Origin: Protonemura montana
Taxonomy: Eukaryota; Arthropoda; Insecta; Plecoptera; Nemouridae
Assembly (NCBI GenBank): GCA_947568835.1
Contig: OX387604.1
Coordinates: forward strand, 1,324,001-1,388,000
DNA: 64,000 bases
Direction: 5' to 3'
Positions 46,161 to 62,901 of the stretch are shown here, in pieces (positions within the stretch are counted from its first letter, which is position 1; each line of letters starts with the position of its first letter). The notes under the pieces were generated by a model. The model had not been told where the DNA came from. It worked only from the letters and a program-made list of their open reading frames with translations, and did no database searches. Position numbers and translations under genes: made by a program.

Positions 46161-46772
46161 GGTTTTGATTGTAAATCAAAACCAACAAAAACTGATGAAA
46201 CTTCACAAACTGAAATTTAATGTTTCTTCCATTCTTTATTTAAGATTTACTTTAAATATAATAAAGAATTAATAAATTTGGAGTTACAACTGACAGCAGT
46301 CCTGATTAGAGGACCGCTTGATACAATACAATTCAAAACAATGATCTTCAACCAATCCTGGCTTCCCTTCAACCACCTGTGACCTGTTGTCATCAAATAT
46401 GGCGTCCATCTTTGGTTAGGTCGTTTCGAAATGTACCAATTTGTATCAATTTGATAATTTACTAAACCTTAATTTGCTAGTGTTTGTATTTTTTTAAAAT
46501 GGGTAAGTTATAACTGATCTATTAAGCATTGTAAGAACGCATAGACCGAATGCATCTGTTGGGTGGGGCGGGGTCCTGAAATGGCCTTTGTTTATCATTA
46601 CGTAGGTAGATAAGAAGCAATGATTACGTGCTATCTGTGTGGTGATAATATGATAGCTATGAGTCACCGCTCACTTTTCATTTAAAACTTCTCCTGTCAC
46701 CAATTACCAATACCAGGAATGATGCAGTTGGCGTATTTCAAGGGGCGGCTGGGAAACTTCTAGTTAAGCAAA
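46161..46772. promoter_or_regulatory. Shared promoter region of MBIP (-) and M6 (+)
   Basis: 612 bp separate the two start codons. An AATATGGCGTCC sequence at about 46396-46407 resembles a YY1/Pho site. No TATA box is obvious. Transcription starts cannot be placed from sequence alone. Confidence 0.5.
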
Positions 46773-49057
46773 ATGTCAAACTTTGTAGATGCGGATGCTA
46801 GTAGGCACACTACAGAGGATATGGAAGACACCCCAATGCAACCTGTGCAGCGAAATCGCTATAAGTATTCACAAGAAAGTTTAGGGAGATATTCCGAACA
46901 TTCAATACATTCAAACTATAGGCTTGGTGTTACCAGACCCGGTAAGAAAATTCAAACGAGAAAATGGTGACACCATAGTTTTGTGCTCACAAATTAGGTT
47001 TCAATTTACAATCAAATACCGTGTCTTCACCGTTCTTTATTTTACAGGGAGCCAGTGCAGAGACTGCATGACCCGCATCCCATATGCCACTCTCATTGCC
47101 ACAATCATGTGCATAGTGGGAGTGGGCGTTTTTTGTGGGACAATGTATAGAGGATCAACGTTAAGTGCGTTGATGTTTGACCAAGTATTTCATATGCGTC
47201 TAGCATGGTATGTATGAAAGTGATGATGTACCTACCATGTGCCCAATCAAGCCACGCACGCTGTATTTTGTTACGTTTATAGTTTACTTAATTGTTGGTT
47301 GGCGTCGTTGCTTATAGGCTGGAGGCAGTGCAGCTAGTTTTTGTCATCCTTGGAGCAAGCATGGGGGCGTTGGGCCTCATGATATTGTTTGTTGGGTGCC
47401 TTGCCACAGGGGCAACCAGGCAGAAAGTTTACCGTGCTTGGGGAGCAAGAGTTGGAGGACGAATATCATGTGCAGTGGTAATTTATTTTATATTAAAAAT
47501 ACTCGCTGGGCAATTGGGTAGTAAACCTAACTGAATGCATCTCCCTTTTATGTCTGTAAGACACTTGTCCAACATAATTTTCCTGATAGTATTTTTGGTG
47601 GTTTCCTATCGACACTAACGTTGCTTTCTACTCCTCGCTGAATTTGTTGCAATAAGTTAAATAATAAAAATAATAAAATTTATATTTTTTGTTTTAACAG
47701 TTTATGAGCATAACTTATGTGTTGCAAGTGGCATGGATTCTCATGCTCTGCTTCCTAGTTATTGTTACTGGCGTTTACACAACTTTCTGGGCCATGTGCT
47801 CATCACCAAGAGTTCAAAACGATTATCAGTGCATAGATTTCACACAATTTGGTGAGTTTACCCAGCAATTTATTTAAATAATTGCTGATATTAGTTACAT
47901 TAAGTACCTTTTTGCATGAAATGAAAATATCTCCATTTGATTTTTAAAACTTACAATTTTTTTCCTGAAAAAAATTATGACATTAGTGCCTGTTAACCAT
48001 TTGCCGGACACTAATTACATTTTACTCGTTTTTCTAATAAGTAATAATTTAAAAGCAAAGCTTACATAAAAGAATACTTTGATAAATAGTTAATCGCCAA
48101 TCGGCACTGATTGTTCAAATGTTTCTATTCTTTGTTTTAGACTTTTTCTTCCCGGAAAATACCCGTGAAGAAGACATGAAAGTCTGTGAAATGCACGAAA
48201 TAAAGCTATTTTGCAAAGACTACGTAGAGAGAGCAGAAATCATGTTCATCCTTGCAACGGTGTCTGCTCTCCTGGTCAGCCTGAGTCTGGTCAGTTTTTT
48301 TTTTTCTTGTGGTTCTTGTGTTTCTTGTGGTTCTTGTGGTTAGAAGCAAGTTCTTAGCACAATACTCAGAGCTGTTCATATTTAGTGCAGGGTTATGGCT
48401 CTTAGCACATCGCCCTTCCCTGCGCTGGTTGTCCAGCATCATCACCAGCATCCTCGTCCTATTAACAGATTGTGTTCAAAAAATGATTCTTGAATTTGTG
48501 GTGTTGCTGTACTTTTGTGTTACATGGTTTTTAGTACTTGTGAAAGTAAAAAAACCAAGCAAAAAAATTGTGAAAACGCAGCATTTTGAACATTTGAAGC
48601 ACTCGAACTGTGCTTTTCTGAATTTCAAAGACATTTTTGTTGTTGTTTTTTTTTTAAACTTTGCTGGCTTCACCAACACTAACAATGAAATAATTTAACT
48701 TCATATTTCTGCTTTTTTTTTCTTTAAATTGCACTGCCAAGGGTATTAACTGTGCTGGGTATCGATCATCTAACTTTTTTGGTAGAGAATAGTAACATCT
48801 AGTTATATAAAGTGTATTAACCCTGGATCTCTAATGAAAAAGTGACGTTATCCCTACCGTGGATTGTGCTGGATGGACTTTGTTGCTGGGTCCAGACATT
48901 GAATGTGTTCTTTGTACAATTTTAGATCCACTACCTGATGTGCTTGTCAGCCAACTATGCTCATATAAGAGACCACGAGAAGTTCCAAGAGCTTCAGGAG
49001 CTTCAGTATCTCCAAGAACCAGACATGTCCATGACTGGCAGTAAAGATCGCTTCTAG
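46773..49057 (+). CDS. M6: Neuronal membrane glycoprotein M6 / proteolipid protein family, 6 exons, 306 aa
   Basis: Exons: 46773-46941, 47048-47207, 47318-47477, 47701-47851, 48141-48289 and 48926-49057. All are GT-AG and in phase. A 56-residue cytosolic N-terminus precedes CMTRIPYATLIAT, the family signature at the start of TM1. TM2 lies in LVFVILGASMGALGLMILF, followed by the conserved loop GATRQKVYRAWG. TM3 is around WILMLCFLVIVTGVYT. The large extracellular loop has cysteines (C..QC and C..FC) matching the PLP/M6 disulfide pattern. TM4 runs FILATVSALLVSLSLVIHY, then a Glu/Gln-rich tail. M6 proteins are tetraspan plasma-membrane glycoproteins acting in filopodia, neurite growth and, in flies, tricellular junctions. 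An in-frame TAG at 46761 and AAAATG support the start. Confidence 0.95.
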
Positions 49058-50633
49058 GATGTTAATTCTAAAGACCTGATCATGGGTAAATTGTCTCTCA
49101 CAACATGTGATGGAGTTAGTCTTATTACAGCAGAATATGCCAATTAACTGCTATTTGTTTGTTTTTTTTGTCACAATAACACTGCATTTTGACATCAAAT
49201 TATGTAATGGACAGTGGAGCAGTAACCAATGTTAATAACCATTACCATTTACTCCAGTTGATTCCTCTTTCAAGGATTATTAGTGCGCTTTCATCATATC
49301 ACCAAATTTACCGCCCAACATGGAACCACCCGACAACCTCCACTTATAATATTGAAACAAATTTCCACTAAATCGATATTTCCACACCAAAAAACATTCA
49401 TCTTTCATGACATCATATTAAAATACACCTGCTAATGCTAAAAACCACAGCTAGGTTATTTTGCTATTCTAGGATTGTGCGCACATGTCTCACAGCTGAT
49501 CACGACATGATTTTGCTTAATTGCAAACTAATTGTTCGTTTTGTTAGATGCTATTCTAAGAGACATAGTGCCTAGTTTGTTTAGTGTATTTTTGTTGGTG
49601 TGGTGGTAACAGCTTAAATGTCGAGTACACCGCCCTATATTATAACTACGCAACTGATAGAAGATTGATTCCATTTAGCAAACATCAGTACGCCTATGCC
49701 ACCAGATGAGGTTATGATCTACCTATAACAGTAACTTGTCCGTCCCACTTTGAAGTAGGTTATGGCCAACATGCACACGTGCAATTAATCTGTACATGGT
49801 CCTTGTAACGTTCATGCTTTCAAACCACTTCTTTTGAGCTAGTATTATTTCAATATCGTACATTTATAAACACGTTAGCTTACCAGCAACCATCTTCAAG
49901 AACTTAGACATCATGGTTTCTTTATTTAATATTGTTCAGCAAGGCAAAGGGTATCTACAGATAAGACGGTGTTTTCTTTGGATGGCACTTGCACTAGGTG
50001 GGGGCAGAACCAAGCACCATCCTAGCACGTTAATGTTGCATCTGAGAAGTGTAGTTTTTCTTACACACGTGTTTTGAATTACCAAAGTATTTTTGATAGG
50101 AAATAGGAAGGAAGGATGTGTTAGGGTCTAGCAACGCTTGTGGAAACTCTATCAATATTATGTCACTTTGCATTCCAGAAATTAATTTTTATAATAATTT
50201 AAACAGATACTTTGTTATATTTTATATACGTAATCTAAGGTCTTTATACAATAAAAACATGTAACATTTTACAAAATTGTGTAATATTTCTATTTAACAA
50301 ATGAAACAGACATTCTAAAAATAATGCCAATACTGATGTCCAAAATATTTGCAGCACCCCACTTCAGATTTGTTGAGGATATACTAATCTCACCAAAATA
50401 ATCACCACTTAAAATGGCCGACTTCAATGTTGCTCTTAAAAATATGTGTTGTAAGACGGCTATGTTGGTGGCCATTTTAATTGGTGGATGTAACGGTGAA
50501 TTTTGTAAATGAATATAATCTTATTCCAAGGCACAACATTTTACTTATAATTATTTGGGAAAATACAGCATCAAAACTCGAATATATAATAATAAAAGTG
50601 AATGGCACTGATGAGAAGCTTGGGATGCTTACT
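49058..50633. other. Convergent 3' region of M6 and PLK4
   Basis: It holds the M6 3' UTR with a poly(A) signal AATAAA at 50250-50255, about 1.2 kb after the stop, and then the 3' end of PLK4, for which I see no canonical signal. No other gene is supportable. Confidence 0.55.
50250..50255 (+). terminator. Poly(A) signal AATAAA, probably for M6
   Basis: This is the AATAAA I noted downstream of the M6 stop in sequence that faces the PLK4 3' end. It implies a 3' UTR of about 1.2 kb. Confidence 0.45.
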
Positions 50634-53600
50634 TCACCTAATCGACCGGGCTAGCCTCGGCCTCGTGGCATGCGCGGAGGAAGGCACGGAACTGATTGCG
50701 TTTGCTTGCATCAAGCATTGCACCACTTGCGGAATCTGTGCCAACCGCGAACGTACCGCTTCGGGCACAGCGTCCGATTGCCGGTACGATATCCGATGTC
50801 CATCTCTGCCCACGAACTGCGCTCCCCCTTGGGCAGAGTTTACGACCAGCTGAGATCCATCTTCGTAGTGCACTTGGACTTCTCCGTTTGCCAGCTAGAA
50901 AATTATTGCACTGTTGTTAATTAAGTTTTCACAATTTGAGGGGCTTTTTCCGACTGGAAATTGGAGTTAAAAACTAGGTTAGCTGTTCTACAAAAAGTAT
51001 TCTAACTAGACAAGACTTGAGAAACTTTTGAGATTGTGTCTTCACAAAACCAAAAAAAAAATAGCAAGAAGTGTTAGCAAGCCAATTTCAGCGTGCCGTT
51101 TCCTGTAAGAGTCTTACGAGGGAGACTTACCTGCGATGCCAGCCCGATGCCGGGAACAACGACAGCCCGCGCCTTCCCGGGGAAACGAGAAGACAGCGGC
51201 GTATCGGAGAGTGCTGTGTCGTAAGAATGCCGTGCCTGAAAACATTCAAACCAAGGTGGAACCACTCGTGAAGAAACTCTCCAGCAGATTCTTAAACATT
51301 CTTCAAAGAATATTTGCACAAAAAATATCAGCTAATCCTTTTTTATACTGTGCTTTCCTCGGCTAAGTTACTCTCCTGTTTGAAGAACTTGAGACTATTG
51401 TGAGCAAATATTATTGTAAGTGGTACCCAGTAATGTAGGTGCACAAAAAAGTTGTGAGTTCTGCACCTTGAGATGAAGAAATAATTATCTGCCTACACTT
51501 GGTACACGCCCTGGTAAAAATTGTCACCTATCTAATACTTGACTTGCACTTCTTCTGGCAATATTCTGTAATGAAATAATCACGCAGCGCTTTAAACCAT
51601 CCCCATTAACACATTCCATTCCAATGGCTTAGAAGCAAACAGGTACAGAGTGTAAGACGGCGTCCAAATATTGCCACCAAATCCTATCAATATCAGATCA
51701 GTATTACGAATACTCCAACCCCTAAAAATTAAACATCTTTTATGCATCCTGACCCACAAAGTCATTGATCTAAAGGGGCACCAGATGTTTCTAACTAGAG
51801 ACAGCATTATAAGCTAGAATGCAAGGTGTTAAAATAAATTAGGCTCTTGAAATAAAGAATTGGGAGCCACCATTAGTACTTACCATTGTAGACAGGGGTG
51901 ATTGGAAGTTCTCCTTATCATCAATAGGCAGCAGAGTGGAGGGCATGGAAGGCCTTCGTCCGACTATGACGGGGAAGCATTTGCCCCCAGTGGTGCTGGC
52001 CACTTGAGAAAGCGCCCGCTCCAAGGATACGCAATGCTGGTGACAAAGCTGGAAGTGCTCCCACGCCAATGTGATATTTGGTCCCAGGAGGCCAGCACGT
52101 GGAGGTGGACAAAGACCTTCGCTGCCTACCCAAATCACGTGCCCGCCACTGTCCATTATCTTCGTGCCATCTTCACATTTGCTCACCTTGGCCCCTGCAA
52201 TTGCATTGAAAAGTTAAAAACGATTACAAAATTGCCCTTTCGACATGAAGTTTGTTGACTTTTTTTTAGCTGTTTTGCTGTTGTAAAGGCTTGTGGCTCA
52301 TTTAGGCCAACTTGGAAGAGACTTGAACATGGTCTTTGAAATGTAGGACCTGTGAACTGTCCTGTTCCGTTATACAGGGCATTGTATTCTATTGTTAGTC
52401 AACATTCCTCAAATAACCTCACATGTACCATGTAACCCCATACATTTTTTGAGTTTTGGGCTGTGCTCTTTCTGTTTCTTCCCACATTTTGATTGATTGA
52501 TTTGTAGTGTTTAGCGATGCACTGTTTTTACAACTGGCACTGGTCAAGTGGCATCGGTGCATGAGGGGTTGATTATTATGAACCTAACCTAGCCTAGAAG
52601 GGAGGAGGGGAAACCCAGTGCCGGCACGTAGCCTACTCCTGTCGAAGAGCACCAAGGGGACCACCGGCATTACGTCCCTTCTGAAGGATGGTACAGCACA
52701 AACAGCAGGATTCCTCCACAAATACATACTGTCGAGAGGTGGATAAGCAAGGTGAATGAAGTTACTGTACTAACTTTCATCCCTCCAACCTCTATCCCAA
52801 ACAGAACTGGTCATGTGTATCATGGTCATCCATCCAATACCTGACTCAGCGCAGTGTTGCTTAACTTCATGAGAACCTGTGTATCCAACATGCCAAACCG
52901 TTCGGTTTCTTCCCACACCACTTTCTATGCATACTACTCGTTCTCCAAGCACTAGCACTTGGCTTTGAGGTCATAAGTATATTTTCAAGTCTTCGGTAGA
53001 CTTCAATTATCCCAGTAGCTTTGCCCAGCTGATATATCCGAACTAGTCTGAAACAAAATCTCATTAATTTATAAGAATGCCATGCATATGCGGGTGGCAC
53101 TCACCGTCATAGAAGGTGGCTTCAAAGTCAGGGTCTGGTGTATTTTCCATGAGAAGACATTTGGCTTTGTCGGTGTAATACGTCACTTTGGGTGTTTTGG
53201 CCTTGACCAGATTGACAAAGCGAGCTGCATACACGTATTTCTTCCAGTGTTTGCGTGGTAGCGAGTCGAAGCTGTGGATTGCGTTTGCCCCCTGCTCAGG
53301 GAGACTAGGGGGATGACCCTGAACCAGACAGCCTCGTCCCCCATTGGGCTGGTATAATATTATCTGGTAGAAAAATAAGAGGTTTGGTTCAGTATTTGTA
53401 GAAGTATGAAAAGGAAACTGTTCCAGATGGTCACTCTAATTATTGCAGTTTCTGTGAGTAAATTGACCAAGTTAAAATAGTCAAGAAGTGAAAATCACAT
53501 GTTTACTGTAACTAAATTATTGACTTGCCAAGAAGAGGCATAAGTTTAAAAGGCAGACACCAATCCACCAAAACCAAAGAAATAGAGAGACAAGAATTCA

Positions 53601-56600
53601 AAAGGCCAGACAACTTTGCAGGAAAGAACAAAGATGGAAATTGTGAGGCTTCCCAAGACGACGAGGTGATTTTTACAGACGGAGATACGACATCAAAGCT
53701 TTGCCTCCAAAACCTCACCAAAAAGTCAACACCACTTCGCCTCTTCATCAAATAGGACATAAACGTACCCGAATACCGTCGTTGGAAATCCGGCAAACAT
53801 CGACGACTCGCTCCTCTGTCCAGCCGTTTTTCTTCTTGACAAACTCGATGCACACTTCCTCGCCTTCCAAGATGCTGAGTATGGCATTCTTGGCCCGATG
53901 CCTGGTCGGTTGCAATCGTGCCGCGTCGAGTGGAGTAGGAGGGGCCTTCTTCCCAAGCAGCCGAGTGCTGCTTTTCGTGCTGCCTCCTGAGGTTATGGGC
54001 TGGGAATGAGTAGAATTGACCGCCCAGTGTTGGCTGCCCAGTCCACTACCCGTGGGCAGGCAACTACTGCCTACCCAATTAATACCACCACTGCCACTCA
54101 CGCTCAGTCGATGAGCGTGAGTGTTCACTCCACCGCTCCTGCCGTCTCCAGTTTCACGTTTTGAACACATGCTTGAAACTGGGCTAGCTTCTCTAAATAC
54201 TTTGGCTGAATTGCTTGGTAAAATGTCACCATCACATTTGGCACTGACTGCTAGATGCTCGAATTGAGCTGAAATTTGATTTGATTCGGCTCTTGATGAC
54301 TGGCCAAAAAACCTTTCTTCCGATCTGTAACAAGCCAAGATAAATCATTGTTAGTTGAAATTGGTGCACTACTTCAAAACTTATTCTTTTATCACAAGAA
54401 TGCTAACGTAAAAAGAAGTAATCACACGACCTTAACACAGTTGCTCATCAGAGCAATGCAATACGGGAGACAAGACAGCCAAGCTATCTAATTGGTGGGG
54501 TTTAAAACGTGTTTTCTTACAAAAGAGAGCTCTTTGAGGAGCAACACGCAAGCTATTTCAACATTGTAGAATGTAATTATAGTAAATACCTGGATCTGAC
54601 TCTTGCGTTGCTTGCCATCTTCACTGGGAGGACTTGGTGACAGCTGTTCGAGTCTTGCCTAGCGTCACTTTGCCGAGAAAGCACCGACTGATGGGACTGG
54701 TGAGAATGCTGCGAGTGCGTGTCTGAACTCATTGTGCACATTCCAGAGTCAGCCGTGTATCGAGTTGAGTGCTTATGAGCCTAGAAGAATGCAATAATTC
54801 AATATTTAGATTGGTTTCGAGTTGTTGTTGGTCGATTGACATTTGTTGTTCACTGCCTGTCGAGGCAGTTGTTGTGTAAAGTAGGCTTAGGGTTAATAGG
54901 AAGTCTGAGTCTTCGGGCTAATGTTGAAATAATAGAACGATAACGACTTTACTAAAAGAACTGTTGGTCGTTCAGAGATAAAGTTGCGTTACTTTGAGGG
55001 GTGACAAACATAACCTAGTGATTACTTGCATTTAAGACAGGTTTAAGGTTAATGTTACTTTTATCCTTTATCTTACAGTAAACCCAATTCTTTAAGCCGC
55101 AATTCAACGTACTTTTATTTTTACCTACAATATTTCTCTAAAAAAGGCACTAGAATTTTATTTATGATCACATTTATTTGGACTAATTCAGTACAAAAAC
55201 AAGCCAATATCGTATCCAGTCTTTCTTGAACATGCTTTCTTGAACAACGAACGACAACACTTTGTTGATTCAATTCTATGTTTGGGTATAAGTTGTCACC
55301 TGTAGTTTTCTTAGTTAAAAAAGTAAATGAATGAAAAATAGGAAGCCCTGAATATAGTCTATTCTGCAGCAAAATTCCAGCCAAGGCATAAAGCAGGTAG
55401 TGCCAAACAATGTTTCAACCTACATCTTGGTTTCTTATCTTAGATTTCTTCATCACTTACTAGATGAAGCACAAGAAATATGACAGACATAAAAGATGGT
55501 CAGCTTTCTAGGCTCAATACCATTTAAAAGATATCAGCAGGCAAGTGGCAAGACTGCAAGTCTCTCAGAGGAATATTCAAGACATACCTGAGGCAAATAT
55601 TCCTGGACGTTGTGACTTCTCATGTAAGGGTGATCCAAGATGTCGCGTAACTTGAGCCGCTCGCTTGGATTCTTCTTGAGCAAAGAGTCGATGAGGTCCT
55701 TCGCTTCAGCAGAAAGATGAGACGGAACCTATGAATCAACCAATGTTCCTTTTAATTTTGCAGCGCAAGGTATAGCTACTGATAAAGAAACTGGTTTACA
55801 GAGCACATTTTACGCTCACTACGGCACATGACAAGCTGTGCTTATGTGTACTTCATCCCTACACCAGCTGCTACCAATGATAAAGTAGCTTTAAGCTCCG
55901 TTTTTAGTGTAGTGAAAAATGACCTTTTTCAATCCAGACTTTGAATTGCTTTTAGACGAGGAGTTCTAAAGAATATAGCTTTGTCCTGCCGCATGGCAAT
56001 CCCAGCATCACCAGCACCAGGCATGTACCAGTTGCTTGCCTTACTTACGGAATATGTGTCCATGACAACACGCGTGAGAGTGCTCTGTACCGCGGAAGAA
56101 TCAAACGGTGGACGACCCACTAGAAGTGTGTACAACATGCACCCGAGACCCCACACATCTGTCTCGAGACCATGGGAGCTTCGCATCGCTACCTCGGGCG
56201 AGATGTAGTTGGGAGTGCCGCACATTGTCATATGCTTCTCTCGAGGGTCTGAGAGCTGCGTGGCTAGTCCAAAGTCTGCAATTTTCTGTGAAGCAAAACA
56301 TTAAATCCTCCGCCTGAAATGAAGACAGCGAGCTGGGGTACTGGAATTTTAAACGTACCACTTGCATGTTGCTGCTCAAGAGAAGGTTGGCCAGCGACAT
56401 GTCGCGATGAAGAATGTTATGTGAATGCAAGTACAGGAGACCGTAGACTACTTGTCGAAGTATGTGGGATGCTGGGGAGAACAAACAAATCATTTATTGT
56501 TGGCAAGATTCATCAAGTTTTCATTCACAGTCATTTTTCTTTGAGCCTCATTTACCTTCTTCTTCATTAAGAACCTTCGAATTATTCTTCAAATATCTTT

Positions 56601-57253
56601 GAAGTTCGCCATTGTGACACAGTTCTACTACGAGATAGACATAGTTTAAATCCTCGAAGAAAGTATACAGCTCTAAAATTGCAGGATGTTTCAGGCGTGA
56701 GTGAATTGAAACTTCTTGGCGGACTCTGCTCACCATGCCAGCAGCTTGCATAAGATGTTTGTCAATCTAGAAACAAGTTATATGATTATCCTTCGCTCAA
56801 CAGGCTCACACAACTACCATGTAACTGTCCTTAGCAATTAATAAATAATTAAATAACAATGTTATAGTTATGACAGAATATAATATTGATAATCGGTCGA
56901 ATCCAACATTAAAATTAAAAAACGCAAAACAGGGTGAGTTAATAAATGTTGCCACTTGTTACCATTTTGATTGCAACTTCAGTGCCTGACTTGAGGCATT
57001 TTGCTCTGTACACACTGGCAAACCCTCCCTTACCAAGCAGATTGAGGACTTCATAATCCTGTAAAAAACCACAAATTACCGAACGGAGTTGAATCAATAC
57101 ACACCAGGTTTAAAAATAGCCTACGATGTAGCAATTTCTAAGGAAATATTTAATACATTACAGTGATTATTTAAAGAATGACAACCAAACGTCACGTAAA
57201 ATTCTAACCTCAATCTTCTCCCCAAAGTTTGAGTGCCTGGAGTGACGAGACAT
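50634..57253 (-). CDS. PLK4: PLK4 / SAK centriole-duplication kinase, 12 exons, 841 aa
   Basis: Exons in transcript order: 57253-57209, 57058-56963, 56766-56556, 56471-56359, 56285-56049, 55728-55588, 54780-54590, 54324-53769, 53363-53105, 52194-51884, 51235-51131 and 50894-50634. Every junction is GT-AG and in phase. The kinase domain has GKGGFAS (24-30), VAIK Lys46, HRD Asp141, DFG Asp159 and [16 protein letters not shown] (292-297) is a Slimb/beta-TrCP phosphodegron. The cryptic polo box covers about 500-710 ([23 protein letters not shown]), and polo box 3 about 745-820 ([10 protein letters not shown]). PLK4/SAK licenses centriole assembly by phosphorylating STIL/Ana2 and destroys itself by trans-autophosphorylation of the degron. 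Drosophila SAK is 769 aa and human PLK4 970 aa, so 841 aa fits. Confidence 0.96.
52487..52905 (-). mobile_element. 5S-derived SINE, full length (419 bp), with 12-bp target-site duplication
   Basis: TTTCTTCCCACA flanks both ends (52475-52486 and 52906-52917), proving retroposition. On the minus strand the element runs from CCGAACGGTTTGGCATGTTG through GAAGTTAAGCAAC and TATTGGATGGATGACC (5S-like) and a body with AACAGGATTCC-type segments, to the tail AAACACTACAAATCAATCAA. It lies in PLK4 intron 9, sense orientation, and is the best reference copy in the window. Confidence 0.95.
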
Positions 57254-57637
57254 GTTCGTTCCTTTTAGATCATTGTGGTCTCAACACGATTAAGTTGAAA
57301 CAATTATGTGATGTGCAAAGAAATGAACCATATTTGTTATACATTAACGAAGTCATCTACTGGCGGCAAGAGGCAGACCGCCACTCCGACTTCAAAAACT
57401 GTAGATACCGCCACCGGACCGGATGTTATGATCTCAACTGTAATTTGGCGGCATGACTAAAGAAACGCATGCGCACACTAGTTCATAGCTAAGACTCGCT
57501 TCGGTGATATTGGTAGACCTTAACCGAAGGGTTAACCATTTATTAGCAGCAGTTGGCGAGCCTAGACGTAAGATACCCACCATGTGGTGAATTAGGTCGG
57601 TGCAAATTCACACTCATAGGCCACAGCCGCTACAGCT

Positions 57638-57667
57638 AGAAGTTGCTAGAACGTTCTCGTGTGTTCC
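57638..57667 (+). promoter_or_regulatory. Heat-shock element upstream of Hsp110
   Basis: Six consecutive 5-bp blocks read AGAAG-TTGCT-AGAAC-GTTCT-CGTGT-GTTCC. Four fit nGAAn or nTTCn in register, including the inverted pair AGAACGTTCT. HSF trimers bind such arrays. It lies 127 bp upstream of the ATG and about 40 bp upstream of the TATA-like site. Confidence 0.7.
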
Positions 57668-57707
57668 ACCGGTGAAACGTCTGTCGGGCGAGCGTTCTTG
57701 GTTGCTT

Positions 57708-57714
57708 ATATATC
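57708..57714 (+). promoter_or_regulatory. TATA-like box of Hsp110
   Basis: TATATAT lies about 80 bp upstream of the start codon and downstream of the heat-shock element. This would place transcription start near 57740. Confidence 0.45.
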
Positions 57715-57763
57715 TTACTTGATCGTTTTGATAAAAGAACTGGATAATAATAATCACATCTAG

Positions 57764-62111
<4,348 letters not shown>

Positions 62112-62667
62112 GTGAGTCAAATACCTGTCTATGTCTCATTTCCAAGTTTATAAGTGAATTTTTCTGCTGCATCTACTTTTCTATGTCTAGTGAGAGACTA
62201 CACGTTGAAAGATACGCTATTCATTTGAATTTGATCGACATTAACTTTTTTATGGGTTTTCTACTTTCTTTTTTTAATGTGGTAACTGTTTTGCTGTGCA
62301 TTGATTTGATTTCACTCCTAAATAGGACCATGGCCAGACCTTTTTCTAAACATTTCGATAAAAGTTCGTATCAAGCAATCGAAGAAGGTTACAACACAAG
62401 AAATAGTCTAACCAAACGAGTAACAAAGATGAACAGCATTGTTTTAGATAACTTCTCAGACACTTAAGTGGGATTTTCTTAACTCAATTAATCTGCCAGT
62501 TTACCTAACCGCCACCAAACTAATTAGTATATTAAAACACTATTTATCACAAGATCATTATGGTTGAGCAACATGTCTACGACTGGTAATGTGTGGGAGA
62601 CTTAAATATAATTATATATATGTATATAATATATTTGTATATTATAATACCAAGTTGAAACTTTGGC

Positions 62668-62893
62668 ACAGTGTTTCAAGGGATGTAAGTGAGTACAGCA
62701 GGTTTGATTGTCTGAATTATCAACCAATCGACAGCTTGAATTAGTGGAGGAATCCTTCTCTACAAGTTTCTATTGTTACGCTGTCTTTCAGAAAGAACAT
62801 TAGGTTGATGGACCTATTGGTGCTCCTGGGCAGTAAACACTGGCCTTCTATGCTAGGTTGATCCTCATCATCAGCTTATTGATGACCATCAGC
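62668..62893 (+). mobile_element. Diverged 5S-SINE body
   Basis: The segment retains the order of body landmarks (AAGGGATGTAAGT, TATCAACCAATCGACAGC, TGGAGGAATCC, a degraded CCTATTGGTGCTC) but is much more diverged than other copies. It runs directly into the minisatellite. Confidence 0.55.
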
Positions 62894-62901
62894 TTTCAAA
62901 G

